This document shows, in pieces, positions 1 to 4,874 of a DNA stretch of 15,432 nt. The DNA lies in contig DAOUHB010000025.1 of NCBI GenBank assembly GCA_034428935.1, positions 1-15,432 of the forward strand. The letters run 5' to 3'. The notes beneath the pieces are model-generated. The model ran no database searches. It was given only the letters and a program-made list of their open reading frames with translations, and was not told where the DNA came from. The position numbers and the translations under genes were made by a program. Position 1 is the stretch's first letter. Each line of letters opens with the position of its first letter. This DNA comes from JAAYZQ01 sp034428935. Its GTDB lineage: Bacteria; Chloroflexota; Anaerolineae; JAAYZQ01.

Positions 1-197
1 CCCGCATGTGTTTCGTCTGCGGCGTCGACAACCCCATCGGCCTGCACCTATCGTTCTACACCGACGACGAGGGGCGCTGCATCGCCCGCTTCCGCCCAAA
101 GCCGGAGCACCAGGGCTATCCCGGGCAACTGCACGGAGGAATCATCAGCACTCTACTGGACGTCCTTACACAAATTCCAATACACTCTGTCGCTTAG
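1..197 (+). pseudogene. PaaI-type hotdog thioesterase, 3'-truncated copy
   Basis: This partial reading frame enters from the left edge. It matches, at roughly 80-85 percent, the N-terminal third of the intact thioesterase that starts at 247: the MCFVCG, GLHLSFYTDDEGRC, EHQGYPG and LHGG segments all correspond. The match stops after the LLD that follows the HGG catalytic-region motif. From about base 160 the sequence is unrelated and the frame ends at a TAG at 195-197. The Met at base 6 aligns with residue 9 of the intact copy, so the true start lies outside the window. The fragment lacks most of the hotdog beta-sheet and cannot be active. It is a diverged paralogue, not a recent copy, and the break is abrupt, as expected for an insertion or deletion. 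Confidence 0.8.
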
Positions 198-246
198 GCT
201 GTATGATTGAGTATTACAGGGTAGAACCATAAGACAGAGAGAAGAT
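160..246. other. Non-coding junction, possible IS end remnant
   Basis: This AT-richer stretch separates the broken and intact thioesterase copies and has no counterpart in the intact gene. The segment around 161-188 (TTACACAAATT, then ACACTCTG) resembles the terminal inverted repeats of IS256/Mutator-type elements. No transposase or second end is seen. A weak SD-like GAGAGAAG lies just before the ATG at 247. The IS reading is inference. Confidence 0.3.
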
Positions 247-726
247 ATGGAAAAGCAACCGAACTCTCGCATGTGTTTCGTGTGTGGCATCGAGAACCCC
301 GTCGGTCTGCATCTGTCGTTCTATACCGACGACGAGGGGCGCTGCGTCGCCCGCTTCCAGCCGCGGCCGGAGCACCAGGGCTATCCCGGACACCTGCACG
401 GTGGCCTGATCAGCACCCTGCTCGATGAGACGATGGGAAGGGTTCTGACAAACCGCAACGTGTGGGCCATGACCGGCCGCCTGGAGGTCAAGTTTACCAA
501 GGCGGTGCCGCTTGATCAGGAGCTGACCATCATCGGCGAGTTGACGAAAAGCCGCTCGCGAGCCTACGAGGCCAGGGGTGAAATTCGCTTGCCGGATGGC
601 ACGGTGCTGGTCGAAGCCAGCGGCCTGTACGTCCGCATCTCGGAGGAAATGGTGGAAGAGGCCAAGTCGGCCCTCGATTTCTGGCAGGTAGTGCCCGATG
701 AACAGCCCGACGTGATGCAGGCCTAG
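247..726 (+). CDS. PaaI-family hotdog-fold acyl-CoA thioesterase
   Basis: This 159-aa protein is the usual length for a single-domain PaaI/YbgC-like hotdog thioesterase, a cytoplasmic enzyme class that hydrolyses acyl-CoA thioesters. The family signature is the HGG motif followed by a long helix (HGGLISTLLDETMG, about residues 57-70), in which the acidic residue after LLD is the expected general base or nucleophile position. The strands MTGRLEVKFTKAVPLDQELTIIGEL and ARGEIRLPDGTVLVEASGLYV (taken in parts) follow the hotdog pattern. An N-terminal MCFVCG motif, two Cys in four residues, is typical of a subset of these proteins. It is preceded by a truncated paralogue and followed by a strong hairpin, so it is probably transcribed alone. 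The natural substrate cannot be read from the sequence. The link to the mobile-element genes downstream may be only positional. Confidence 0.85.
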   Translation: MEKQPNSRMCFVCGIENPVGLHLSFYTDDEGRCVARFQPRPEHQGYPGHLHGGLISTLLDETMGRVLTNRNVWAMTGRLEVKFTKAVPLDQELTIIGELTKSRSRAYEARGEIRLPDGTVLVEASGLYVRISEEMVEEAKSALDFWQVVPDEQPDVMQA

Positions 727-762
727 TCCCGCACAAGGGCCTGGCGCCCTGACTCCATAACG

Positions 763-809
763 AGAAACGTAGGAAACGCTTCGGACAGAACGTTTCCTAC
801 GTTTCTTTT
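763..809 (+). terminator. Perfect 15-bp hairpin with T-tract after the thioesterase gene
   Basis: GAAACGTAGGAAACG (764-778) pairs perfectly with CGTTTCCTACGTTTC (791-805). An extra A-T pair (763/806) extends the stem, the loop is 12 nt, and TTTT follows. The position, 37 bases after the stop at 726, fits a rho-independent terminator. The stem is poorer in GC than usual. Its arms also contain the 10-mer CCYACGTTTC found again at 883-902, so it may double as a protein-binding site. Confidence 0.6.
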
Positions 810-902
810 GTTTTCCGCCCCCAAAGGTCAAACCCGCACGCAGTCGGTTAGAACCGATAGAAACACCCCTTCCAAGACGCTTCCCACGTTTCCCCACGTT
901 TC
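764..902. repeat. Iteron-like cluster of CCYACGTTTC, four copies
   Basis: The 10-mer CCYACGTTTC occurs at 764-773 (minus strand), 796-805 (plus), 883-892 (plus) and 893-902 (plus). The last two are an exact head-to-tail pair of CCCACGTTTC. The cluster sits directly upstream of a small operon ending in a winged helix/DnaA domain I-like protein. Short direct repeats beside an initiator gene are typical of iteron origins or of autoregulatory operators. The function is inference. Confidence 0.5.
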
Positions 903-921
903 CGCTGCACCGTGCTAGACT
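893..921 (+). promoter_or_regulatory. Candidate extended -10 promoter of the initiator operon
   Basis: TG-C-TAGACT (TG at 913-914, hexamer 916-921) is an extended -10 element that would start transcription about 25 nt before the ATG at 953. No convincing -35 exists; its place is taken by the second CCCACGTTTC repeat, as expected for a promoter controlled by a protein bound to the repeats. The same TGC-hexamer layout is seen before the transfer operon at 6828-6836. Confidence 0.35.
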
Positions 922-952
922 CCTTACCATCCTATCAGTGTGGAGGGACTCG

Positions 953-1132
953 ATGCACCAAGCCAAGCAACCGAAAGCGGAATTCAAGGTTGCGGCCGTT
1001 TGTACCGTCTCAGACCCGGCTGAGCGGCAGCGCCGGCTGGCCCAGGTCTACGGTTTGATCATGGAATTGAGCCGGCAGAAGCGAGTCGCTGCTCAGGCTG
1101 AGCCGGATACAACACCTTCAACGACGGGTTAG
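953..1132 (+). CDS. Small hypothetical protein, first gene of the initiator operon
   Basis: This 59-aa basic, mostly helical protein matches no family I recognise. The ATG at 953 is preferred over an in-frame GTG at 938 because GGAGG at 942-946 lies at proper spacing before it and would fall inside the longer version. The middle (PAERQRRLAQVYGLIMEL, about residues 23-40) should form one amphipathic helix; the tail is Thr/Ser/Pro-rich and disordered. The stop is 12 bases before the next start, and the following genes overlap, so it should be co-transcribed with the initiator-like gene. Its position just after the iteron-like repeats fits a small regulatory or accessory protein, but no function can be claimed. 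Confidence 0.6.
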   Translation: MHQAKQPKAEFKVAAVCTVSDPAERQRRLAQVYGLIMELSRQKRVAAQAEPDTTPSTTG

Positions 1133-1144
1133 CGAGGGAGTGCC

Positions 1145-1447
1145 ATGCAAGAGGAATCATATCACGCCCTTGGCCATCTGGACGACGCCACAGTCGGTGT
1201 CCAGCACACCGTCAACGGCCAGGACATCCTGATCGAACACGGCGACCTTGGCCAGCGATTCGCCTGCCTCCTCGCCTTCGGCAAGGCAGACATCGTCCGG
1301 CTGGATGACAGAACCTACTGGCGCATCGCCCATAACCGCCAGGTCGACGACCTCCTGGTCGAGCTCATCGACCTCCTCATCACCATCCGCTACGCCCACC
1401 CGGCCATGGTCCAACTGGAAATGGTCCTGGAGCCCGATGAGCCGTGA
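1145..1447 (+). CDS. Hypothetical protein overlapping the initiator-like gene
   Basis: This 100-aa acidic protein is of no family I can name. A GAGGGAG sequence (1134-1140) precedes the ATG. The pattern of short strands (VGVQHTVNGQDILIEHGDL) followed by a long amphipathic helix (VDDLLVELIDLLITIRYAH, residues about 71-89) suggests a compact alpha/beta fold. The TGA stop overlaps the GTG start of the next gene by four bases (GTGA at 1444-1447), which implies translational coupling and perhaps a fixed ratio between the two products. No signal peptide or membrane segment is present, so it is cytoplasmic. Confidence 0.7.
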   Translation: MQEESYHALGHLDDATVGVQHTVNGQDILIEHGDLGQRFACLLAFGKADIVRLDDRTYWRIAHNRQVDDLLVELIDLLITIRYAHPAMVQLEMVLEPDEP

Positions 1448-2343
1448 AGCCCGCTCTCCCTCCGTCCTACGTCAACACCCCGGTGGCCATCGCCTACGCC
1501 GATGCCGACGACGCCCTGATCGTCACAATGACCCGCCTCCTGGGCCTGTGCTGGAGCTACGACTATGAGCGCTCGCCGGCGCTGACTCCCGAGCAACTGG
1601 CCGAGCTCACCGGCCGCCCGCGCAGCACCCTCTACCGGCACCTGAAGCAGCTCCGGGAGATGGGCTGGATCCGCGTCGACCAGGTAGGCCGGCGCATGGT
1701 CATCCGGCCGCTCGTCGCCCGAGCCCTCCAAGCGGAAGACCTGACCGTGGAGAGCCGGGAAGCAGCCACTGAACCCCACGCTGACGATGTGCTGACCCAA
1801 GTACTCGCGGAGATCGGCGTGCAGAACCCCAAGCGGGAACAACTTGCCCGCCGGGATCTCGACCCTCTCTGGGTGTGCGCCTGGCACCTGTGGGCCAGGC
1901 ACCCTCACCGCCGGAGCCTGACCAACCCGGTGGGCTGCATCATCCTGAAGCTCGAAGGCGGCGAGCGGCCGCCAGAGGAGTTCCTGCGGGCCGCCGAGGA
2001 GCAGCTGTGGCTGAGGCAATGGACGCAGGAACACGAAGAGCCGGAAGACGAAGGCCAGCAGGCCGATGATTGCTCATATCCCGAACCCGAGGGCGTGCCG
2101 GACGAAGCCAGGCAGATCTGGGCAGAGTGCCTGGGCGAGCTGCAACTACAGATGACCCCGGCCACGTTCGACACCTGGCTGCGGGGCAGCCGGGTGGTCG
2201 AAGCCGGCGACGGCCGGCTGACCATCGCCGTGCGGCATGCCTATGCAGTCGACTGGCTGCAGCATCGTCTGCTGCCGTCCATCCAACCGACGGTGGCCAG
2301 GCACGCCGGCGACGTCGACATCACTTTCGTCGCCGACGCGTAG
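1444..2343 (+). CDS. Winged-helix protein with C-terminal DnaA domain I-like module (putative replication initiator)
   Basis: This 299-aa protein has two recognisable parts. Residues about 46-90 form a winged helix: LTPEQLAELTGRPRSTLYRHL gives the helix-turn-helix and WIRVDQVGRRMVIRPL the wing. Residues about 225-299 resemble DnaA domain I, with an initial IWAECLGEL helix, MTPATFDTWLRGSR, a strand pair around GDGRLTIAVRHAYAVDWL, and a final helix LLPSIQPTVARHAG. In DnaA this domain recruits helicase and other partners and has no ATPase. The AAA+ and domain IV parts of DnaA are absent. The linker (about 190-222) is Glu-rich. The expected role is binding of a site, perhaps the upstream iteron-like repeats, and recruitment of host replication proteins, as in plasmid or phage initiators. 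It starts with GTG overlapping the previous stop. Its last 61 bases are repeated at 3345-3405. The role is inferred; a pure transcription factor is the alternative. Confidence 0.7.
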   Translation: MKPALPPSYVNTPVAIAYADADDALIVTMTRLLGLCWSYDYERSPALTPEQLAELTGRPRSTLYRHLKQLREMGWIRVDQVGRRMVIRPLVARALQAEDLTVESREAATEPHADDVLTQVLAEIGVQNPKREQLARRDLDPLWVCAWHLWARHPHRRSLTNPVGCIILKLEGGERPPEEFLRAAEEQLWLRQWTQEHEEPEDEGQQADDCSYPEPEGVPDEARQIWAECLGELQLQMTPATFDTWLRGSRVVEAGDGRLTIAVRHAYAVDWLQHRLLPSIQPTVARHAGDVDITFVADA

Positions 2344-2350
2344 TCGATCC

Positions 2351-2371
2351 TCGTTCCCGCCGAGGGAACGA
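2351..2371 (+). other. Hairpin just after the initiator-like gene (copy A)
   Basis: TCGTTCCC (2351-2358) and GGGAACGA (2364-2371) form a perfect 8-bp stem around GCCGA, eight bases after the stop codon. There is no T-tract. In copy B (3413-3433) two C-to-T changes turn two G-C pairs into G-U pairs and keep the RNA stem. Confidence 0.5.
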
Positions 2372-2494
2372 ACCAATCCCGACGGCAAGGGCAGAGGCGG
2401 CCCCGGCGATTGATACGGCTCCAGGTCTTGAACTGCGTTGGGCCCGGACGGCCGTGCCGGAGATCGCTCGTTATGCAGTCGGTGTCCACCGTCC

Positions 2495-2514
2495 CCGTCC
2501 CACCCATGGGACGG
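2495..2514. promoter_or_regulatory. Operator-like palindrome site 1, copy A
   Basis: CCGTCCCA-CCCA-TGGGACGG is a perfect 8-bp-arm palindrome with a 4-base spacer. It belongs to a family with consensus CGTCYCA-N4-TGRGACG. Its centre is exactly 30 bp from that of site 2, close to three helical turns. It may be a regulator-binding site; an RNA hairpin is the alternative. Confidence 0.55.
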
Positions 2515-2519
2515 CATGG

Positions 2520-2549
2520 CCTTTCCGTCTCACAGATGAGACTGAAAGG
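2520..2549. promoter_or_regulatory. Operator-like palindrome site 2, copy A
   Basis: The core CGTCTCA-CAGA-TGAGAC (2526-2542) is nested in outer arms CCTTTC (2520-2525) and GAAAGG (2544-2549), giving 13-base arms with a single mismatch. It is the longest palindrome in the leader. The outer arms are also conserved in copy B. Confidence 0.55.
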
Positions 2550-2556
2550 TTCGCTT

Positions 2557-2642
2557 GATCTGTTGTTGTCGATCCGTTGCGCTTTTCTCAAGGAAACGCA
2601 AACAGACAACACTGCAACAACAGCAGTACTTCGCAACAGATC
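2557..2642 (+). other. Long-range stem in the leader, copy A
   Basis: GATCTGTTG (2557-2565) pairs with CAACAGATC (2634-2642). An inner stem TTGCG (2577-2581)/CGCAA (2597-2601) lies between them. In copy B the outer stem is 13 bp (3618-3630/3667-3679); copy A carries about 24 extra bases near 2608-2632. The segment is poorer in GC than its surroundings. Confidence 0.4.
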
Positions 2643-2664
2643 CTGAACAGTAAGCTCTCGGTTC

Positions 2665-2682
2665 CGTCTCACGGATGAGACG
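2665..2682. promoter_or_regulatory. Operator-like palindrome site 3, copy A
   Basis: CGTCTCA-CGGA-TGAGACG is a perfect 7-bp-arm palindrome of the same family as sites 1 and 2, about 90 bases before the HTH start at 2772. The rest of the 2344-2771 interval shows no coding potential and no convincing sigma70 promoter. Confidence 0.55.
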
Positions 2683-2771
2683 CAACACGCCCGGGCAGCG
2701 AGCCTTTGAAGCGCATTTCCGGCGAACGGGCCGAGAGCAGCGAAACAAGGAGCAGAAAGGACGAAACAAGC

Positions 2772-3047
2772 ATGGCCCAGCCAATAACGTCGGACGAAGA
2801 GCCGTGCCGGGCAGCAGGCAGAGAGGTGCGGCTTTCGTGCCGCCAGAGGGAGATCCTGGCGCTGGTGGCCCAGGGTGCCAGCGACAACGAGATCGCCATG
2901 CAGCTCTGCCTGTCGGCCAAGACCGTGTCGCGGTATGTCAAGGAGATCCGCGCCCGGCTCGATGCGCGCTCACGGGCGCACGCCGTGGCCCTGGCGCTAC
3001 AGCACGATCTCCTCGCAGGCACATCGATGACAGACAGCCGATCATGA
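2772..3047 (+). CDS. Small LuxR/GerE-type HTH regulator, copy A
   Basis: This 91-aa protein consists mostly of a GerE/LuxR DNA-binding domain (residues about 19-83). LSCRQREILALVAQGASDNEIA gives the first helices, and LSAKTVSRYVKEIRARL the recognition helix and the next turn. It has no receiver, PAS or ligand domain, so it resembles stand-alone GerE-type regulators. The ATG at 2772 is chosen because AAAGGA (2756-2761) precedes it and because the homology with copy B at 3808 begins there; a longer in-frame reading from 2706 would overlap leader structure. It lies between a leader with three palindromes and ssb, so it likely regulates this cassette, possibly by binding those palindromes. It differs from copy B at nine residues, including Arg54 in the recognition helix, which is Trp in copy B. 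Confidence 0.8.
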   Translation: MAQPITSDEEPCRAAGREVRLSCRQREILALVAQGASDNEIAMQLCLSAKTVSRYVKEIRARLDARSRAHAVALALQHDLLAGTSMTDSRS

Positions 3048-3054
3048 TCACCCT

Positions 3055-3088
3055 GACGACGCTCATCGCGGTTTGTCGTCCAATTTTT
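3055..3088 (+). terminator. Weak hairpin plus T-run between HTH and ssb, copy A
   Basis: GACGAC (3055-3060) and GTCGTC (3075-3080) can pair around a 14-base loop, followed by CAATTTTT. It could partly attenuate transcription into ssb. The stem is short and less well preserved in copy B (4092-4118), so this is tentative. Confidence 0.25.
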
Positions 3089-3166
3089 CCTCTGAGGCAG
3101 TCAGGAACGCTACCGCGTTGGGGTGCACGGCAGTCACGGAACAGGCTGCCAAAACCAAAATCAACC

Positions 3167-3173
3167 AAGGAGG
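3167..3173 (+). promoter_or_regulatory. Strong Shine-Dalgarno of ssb copy A
   Basis: AAGGAGG lies six bases before the ATG at 3180 and is identical in copy B (4203-4209). It decides the start MFHRIT over the nearby ATG at 3175. Confidence 0.8.
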
Positions 3174-3179
3174 TATGAA

Positions 3180-3344
3180 ATGTTCCACAGAATCACGATC
3201 ATCGGCTTTGTCGGCCAGCCGCCCCAGATGCGCTACACCGAGGACGGCACTGCCGTCACCAACTTCTCAGTGGCCACCCGCCAGGTAGTGTCCAAGGAGC
3301 GGGTCGCGGGCTGCCCGCAAGGCTGGAAGGAGTCCCTCAACGGC
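3180..3344 (+). pseudogene. ssb: ssb copy A, truncated single-stranded DNA-binding protein
   Basis: The first 55 codons match the intact SSB at 4216 with one amino-acid difference (Gly for Asn after TED). The sequence then switches, after KESLNG, to the tail of the initiator gene in a wrong frame. The frame stays open to 3800 but encodes meaningless Arg-rich sequence. The product would lack most of the OB fold and the acidic C-terminal tip, so it should not bind ssDNA normally. Eleven of the twelve codon differences from copy B are synonymous, showing that this copy was under selection as a working gene before it was cut. The start codon and its Shine-Dalgarno are still perfect, so a fusion peptide could be made. 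Confidence 0.85.
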
Positions 3345-3412
3345 CCAGCCGACGGTGGCCAGGCACGCCGGCGACGTCGAGATCACTTTCGTCGCCGACG
3401 CGTAGTCGGTCC

Positions 3413-3433
3413 TCGTTTCTGCCGAGGGAACGA
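3413..3433 (+). other. Hairpin after the initiator tail, copy B
   Basis: This is the counterpart of 2351-2371. TCGTTTCT (3413-3420) pairs with GGGAACGA (3426-3433) through two G-U pairs, with the same GCCGA loop. Confidence 0.4.
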
Positions 3434-3555
3434 ACGAATCCCGACCGCAAGGGCAGTAGCGGCCCCGGCGATTGATACGGCTCCAGGCCTTGAACTGCGT
3501 TGGGCCTGGACGGCCGTGCCGGAGATCGTTCGTTATCCGGCCGTGTCCACCGTCC

Positions 3556-3575
3556 CTGTCCCACCCATGGGACGG
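3556..3575. promoter_or_regulatory. Operator-like palindrome site 1, copy B
   Basis: GTCCCA-CCCA-TGGGAC (3558-3573) is kept from copy A, with one outer position changed (T at 3557 opposite G at 3574). The centre is again 30 bp from site 2. Confidence 0.5.
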
Positions 3576-3580
3576 CACGT

Positions 3581-3610
3581 CCTTTCCGTCTCACGGATGA
3601 GACTGAAAGG
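3581..3610. promoter_or_regulatory. Operator-like palindrome site 2, copy B
   Basis: The nested palindrome CCTTTC / CGTCTCA-CGGA-TGAGAC / GAAAGG has both arm pairs identical to copy A. Only the central spacer differs (CGGA for CAGA), a pattern expected if the arms are the selected part. Confidence 0.55.
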
Positions 3611-3617
3611 CTTGCTT

Positions 3618-3679
3618 GATCTGTTGTTGTCGATCCATAGTGCTTTTCCCAAAGAAGCGCAAACAAACAACAACAGATC
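3618..3679 (+). other. Long-range 13-bp stem in the leader, copy B
   Basis: GATCTGTTGTTGT (3618-3630) pairs perfectly with ACAACAACAGATC (3667-3679) across a 36-base loop. It lies between palindrome sites 2 and 3 and is low in GC. It could be an RNA leader structure or part of a replication or transfer site. Confidence 0.45.
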
Positions 3680-3701
3680 TCGGACAGTAAGCTCTTGGTT
3701 C

Positions 3702-3719
3702 CGTCTCACGGGTGAGACG
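3702..3719. promoter_or_regulatory. Operator-like palindrome site 3, copy B
   Basis: CGTCTCA-CGGG-TGAGACG has both arms identical to copy A site 3. It lies 115 bp from site 2 (139 bp in copy A), about 90 bases before the HTH start at 3808. The rest of 3406-3807 holds no gene. Confidence 0.55.
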
Positions 3720-3807
3720 CAACACTCCCGGGCAGCAAGCCTTCGAACCGCAACGCAGCCAACGGGCCGAGAGCAGCGAAACAAGGAGCAGAAAGGATGA
3801 AACAAGC

Positions 3808-4083
3808 ATGGTCCAGCCAATGCCGTCGGATGAAGATCCGTGCCGGGCAGCAGGCAGAGAGGTGCATCTTTCGTGCCGCCAGAGGGAGATCCTGGCGCTG
3901 GTGGCCCAAGGGGACAGCGATAACGAGATCGCCATGCAGCTCTCCCTGTCAGCCAAGACCGTGTCGTGGTACGTCAAGGAGATCCGCGCCCGGCTCGATG
4001 CCCGCTCCCGGGCGCACGCCGTGGCCCTGGCGCTACAGCACGATCTCCTCGCAGGCACATCGATGACAGAAAGCCGATCATGA
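3808..4083 (+). CDS. Small LuxR/GerE-type HTH regulator, copy B
   Basis: This 91-aa paralogue of the HTH protein at 2772 is the same length, with the GerE domain at residues about 19-83. The differences are Val2, Met5, Pro6, Asp10, His20, Asp36, Ser46, Trp54 and Glu88 in place of Ala, Ile, Thr, Glu, Arg, Ala, Cys, Arg and Asp. Trp54 replaces Arg in the recognition helix (TVSWYVKEI), so the two paralogues may prefer different DNA. The start is set by AAAGGA upstream, as in copy A. It precedes the intact ssb by 132 bases, with a shared leader and probably a common transcript. The C-terminal helix ARSRAHAVALALQHDLL is unchanged and may support dimerisation. Confidence 0.8.
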   Translation: MVQPMPSDEDPCRAAGREVHLSCRQREILALVAQGDSDNEIAMQLSLSAKTVSWYVKEIRARLDARSRAHAVALALQHDLLAGTSMTESRS

Positions 4084-4215
4084 TCACCCTGCCGACGCTC
4101 GTCGCCGTTTGTCGTCCAATTTTTCCTTTGAGACAGTCAGGAACGCTACCGCGTTGGGGTGCACGGCAGTCACGGAACAGGCTGCCAAAACCAAAATCAA
4201 CCAAGGAGGTATGAA

Positions 4216-4677
4216 ATGTTCCACAGAATCACGATCATCGGTTTCGTCGGCCAGCCGCCGCAGATGCGCTACACCGAGGACAACACCGCAGTCACCAACT
4301 TCTCGGTGGCCACCCGCCAGGTCGTTTCGAAGGAGCGGGTTGCGGGCTGCCCGCAGGGCTGGAAGGAGTCCCTCAACGGCAAGAACTGGGAGCTCACGAC
4401 CTGGTTTCGGGTCACCTGCTGGCGCAAGCTGGCCGAGGCCGCCAACGAGTTCCTGGACAAAGGCCAGCAGGTGTTCGTGGAGGGCGAGCTGCGCGGCGAG
4501 GCCATCGACGGCAACCAGAACCCGCGGGTCTGGACGGGGAACGACGGCGAGGCGCGCGCCAGCTACGAGGTGACGGCCCGCACCGTCAAGTTCCTGGGCA
4601 AGCGCGAGGGCAACGGGGGTGCGCCGGTAGGTGAGCCGCCACCCGGCGGGGAGGATGACGATCTCCTTCCATTCTAG
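4216..4677 (+). CDS. ssb: Single-stranded DNA-binding protein (intact copy)
   Basis: This 153-aa SSB is near the usual bacterial length. Residues 1-125 form the OB fold: MFHRITIIGFVGQPPQMRYTE, TNFSVATRQ, the TWFRVTCWRKLAEAA strand-helix with conserved Trp and aromatic residues, KGQQVFVEGELR and the final YEVTARTVKFLG strand. A Gly/Pro-rich tail ends in DDDLLPF, the acidic tip that docks partner proteins, a variant of the common DDDIPF. The protein coats ssDNA during replication, repair or conjugative transfer; elements often carry their own. AAGGAGG six bases upstream decides the start. It is the last gene of the duplicated cassette and ends before a strong terminator. The host chromosome probably has another ssb, but that is outside this window. 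Confidence 0.93.
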   Translation: MFHRITIIGFVGQPPQMRYTEDNTAVTNFSVATRQVVSKERVAGCPQGWKESLNGKNWELTTWFRVTCWRKLAEAANEFLDKGQQVFVEGELRGEAIDGNQNPRVWTGNDGEARASYEVTARTVKFLGKREGNGGAPVGEPPPGGEDDDLLPF

Positions 4678-4739
4678 AAGCGATTGAAACCCGTCATAAA
4701 TAAATAGCATCTAACAGCGGCCAGCCACCCACGCAGAAG

Positions 4740-4777
4740 GTCGAGTCCTTGGAGTAATCCAGGGGCTCGACTTTTTT
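4740..4777 (+). terminator. Rho-independent terminator of the ssb operon
   Basis: A 14-bp stem (4740-4753 with 4758-4771, including two G-U pairs) has a GTAA tetraloop of the stable GNRA type and is followed by six T (4772-4777). This is the clearest terminator in the window. Confidence 0.9.
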
Positions 4778-4874
4778 CTCACCTCAGCGGATCATGCGTA
4801 GGCTCGATCCCGGGTAAGGAGGTCGTTCCGAGTAAACAGCTAGCAGAATCGGCAGAAAAAGACATCAACCGCTG

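Larger units (their letters stand above)
2283..3344. repeat. Cassette repeat, copy A (initiator tail - leader - HTH - ssb 5' part)
   Basis: This 1062-bp unit is repeated immediately downstream at 3345-4380. It holds the last 61 bases of the initiator-like gene, a non-coding leader with palindromes and hairpins, a complete small HTH gene and the first 55 codons of ssb. The copies align throughout with about 90 percent identity and a difference of roughly 24 bases in the leader. Confidence 0.9.
3345..4380. repeat. Cassette repeat, copy B
   Basis: The second unit (1036 bp) starts inside ssb copy A, at CCAGCCGACGG, matching CCAACCGACGG at 2283. It includes the tail of the initiator gene with its TAG (3403-3405), the leader, the second HTH gene and the start of the intact ssb gene, which runs past the unit end. 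The junction at 3344/3345 has only a few bases of microhomology. Confidence 0.9.

Noticed and set aside
202..233. Promoter before the intact thioesterase gene (TATGAT at 202-207, or TTGAGT/CATAAG)
   Set aside because: The first lacks a -35 element, and the second has poor hexamers with 15-base spacing; neither is convincing.
3345..3800. Open frame continuing from ssb copy A as an Arg-rich fusion protein
   Set aside because: The sequence after 3344 is the initiator tail read in a wrong frame and then the non-coding leader; the matching leader in copy A is not kept open in a corresponding way, so it is an accidental extension.
4808..4825. AAGGAGGT at about 4816-4823 as the ribosome site of a small gene
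   Set aside because: No start codon follows at suitable spacing and no open frame runs from it.
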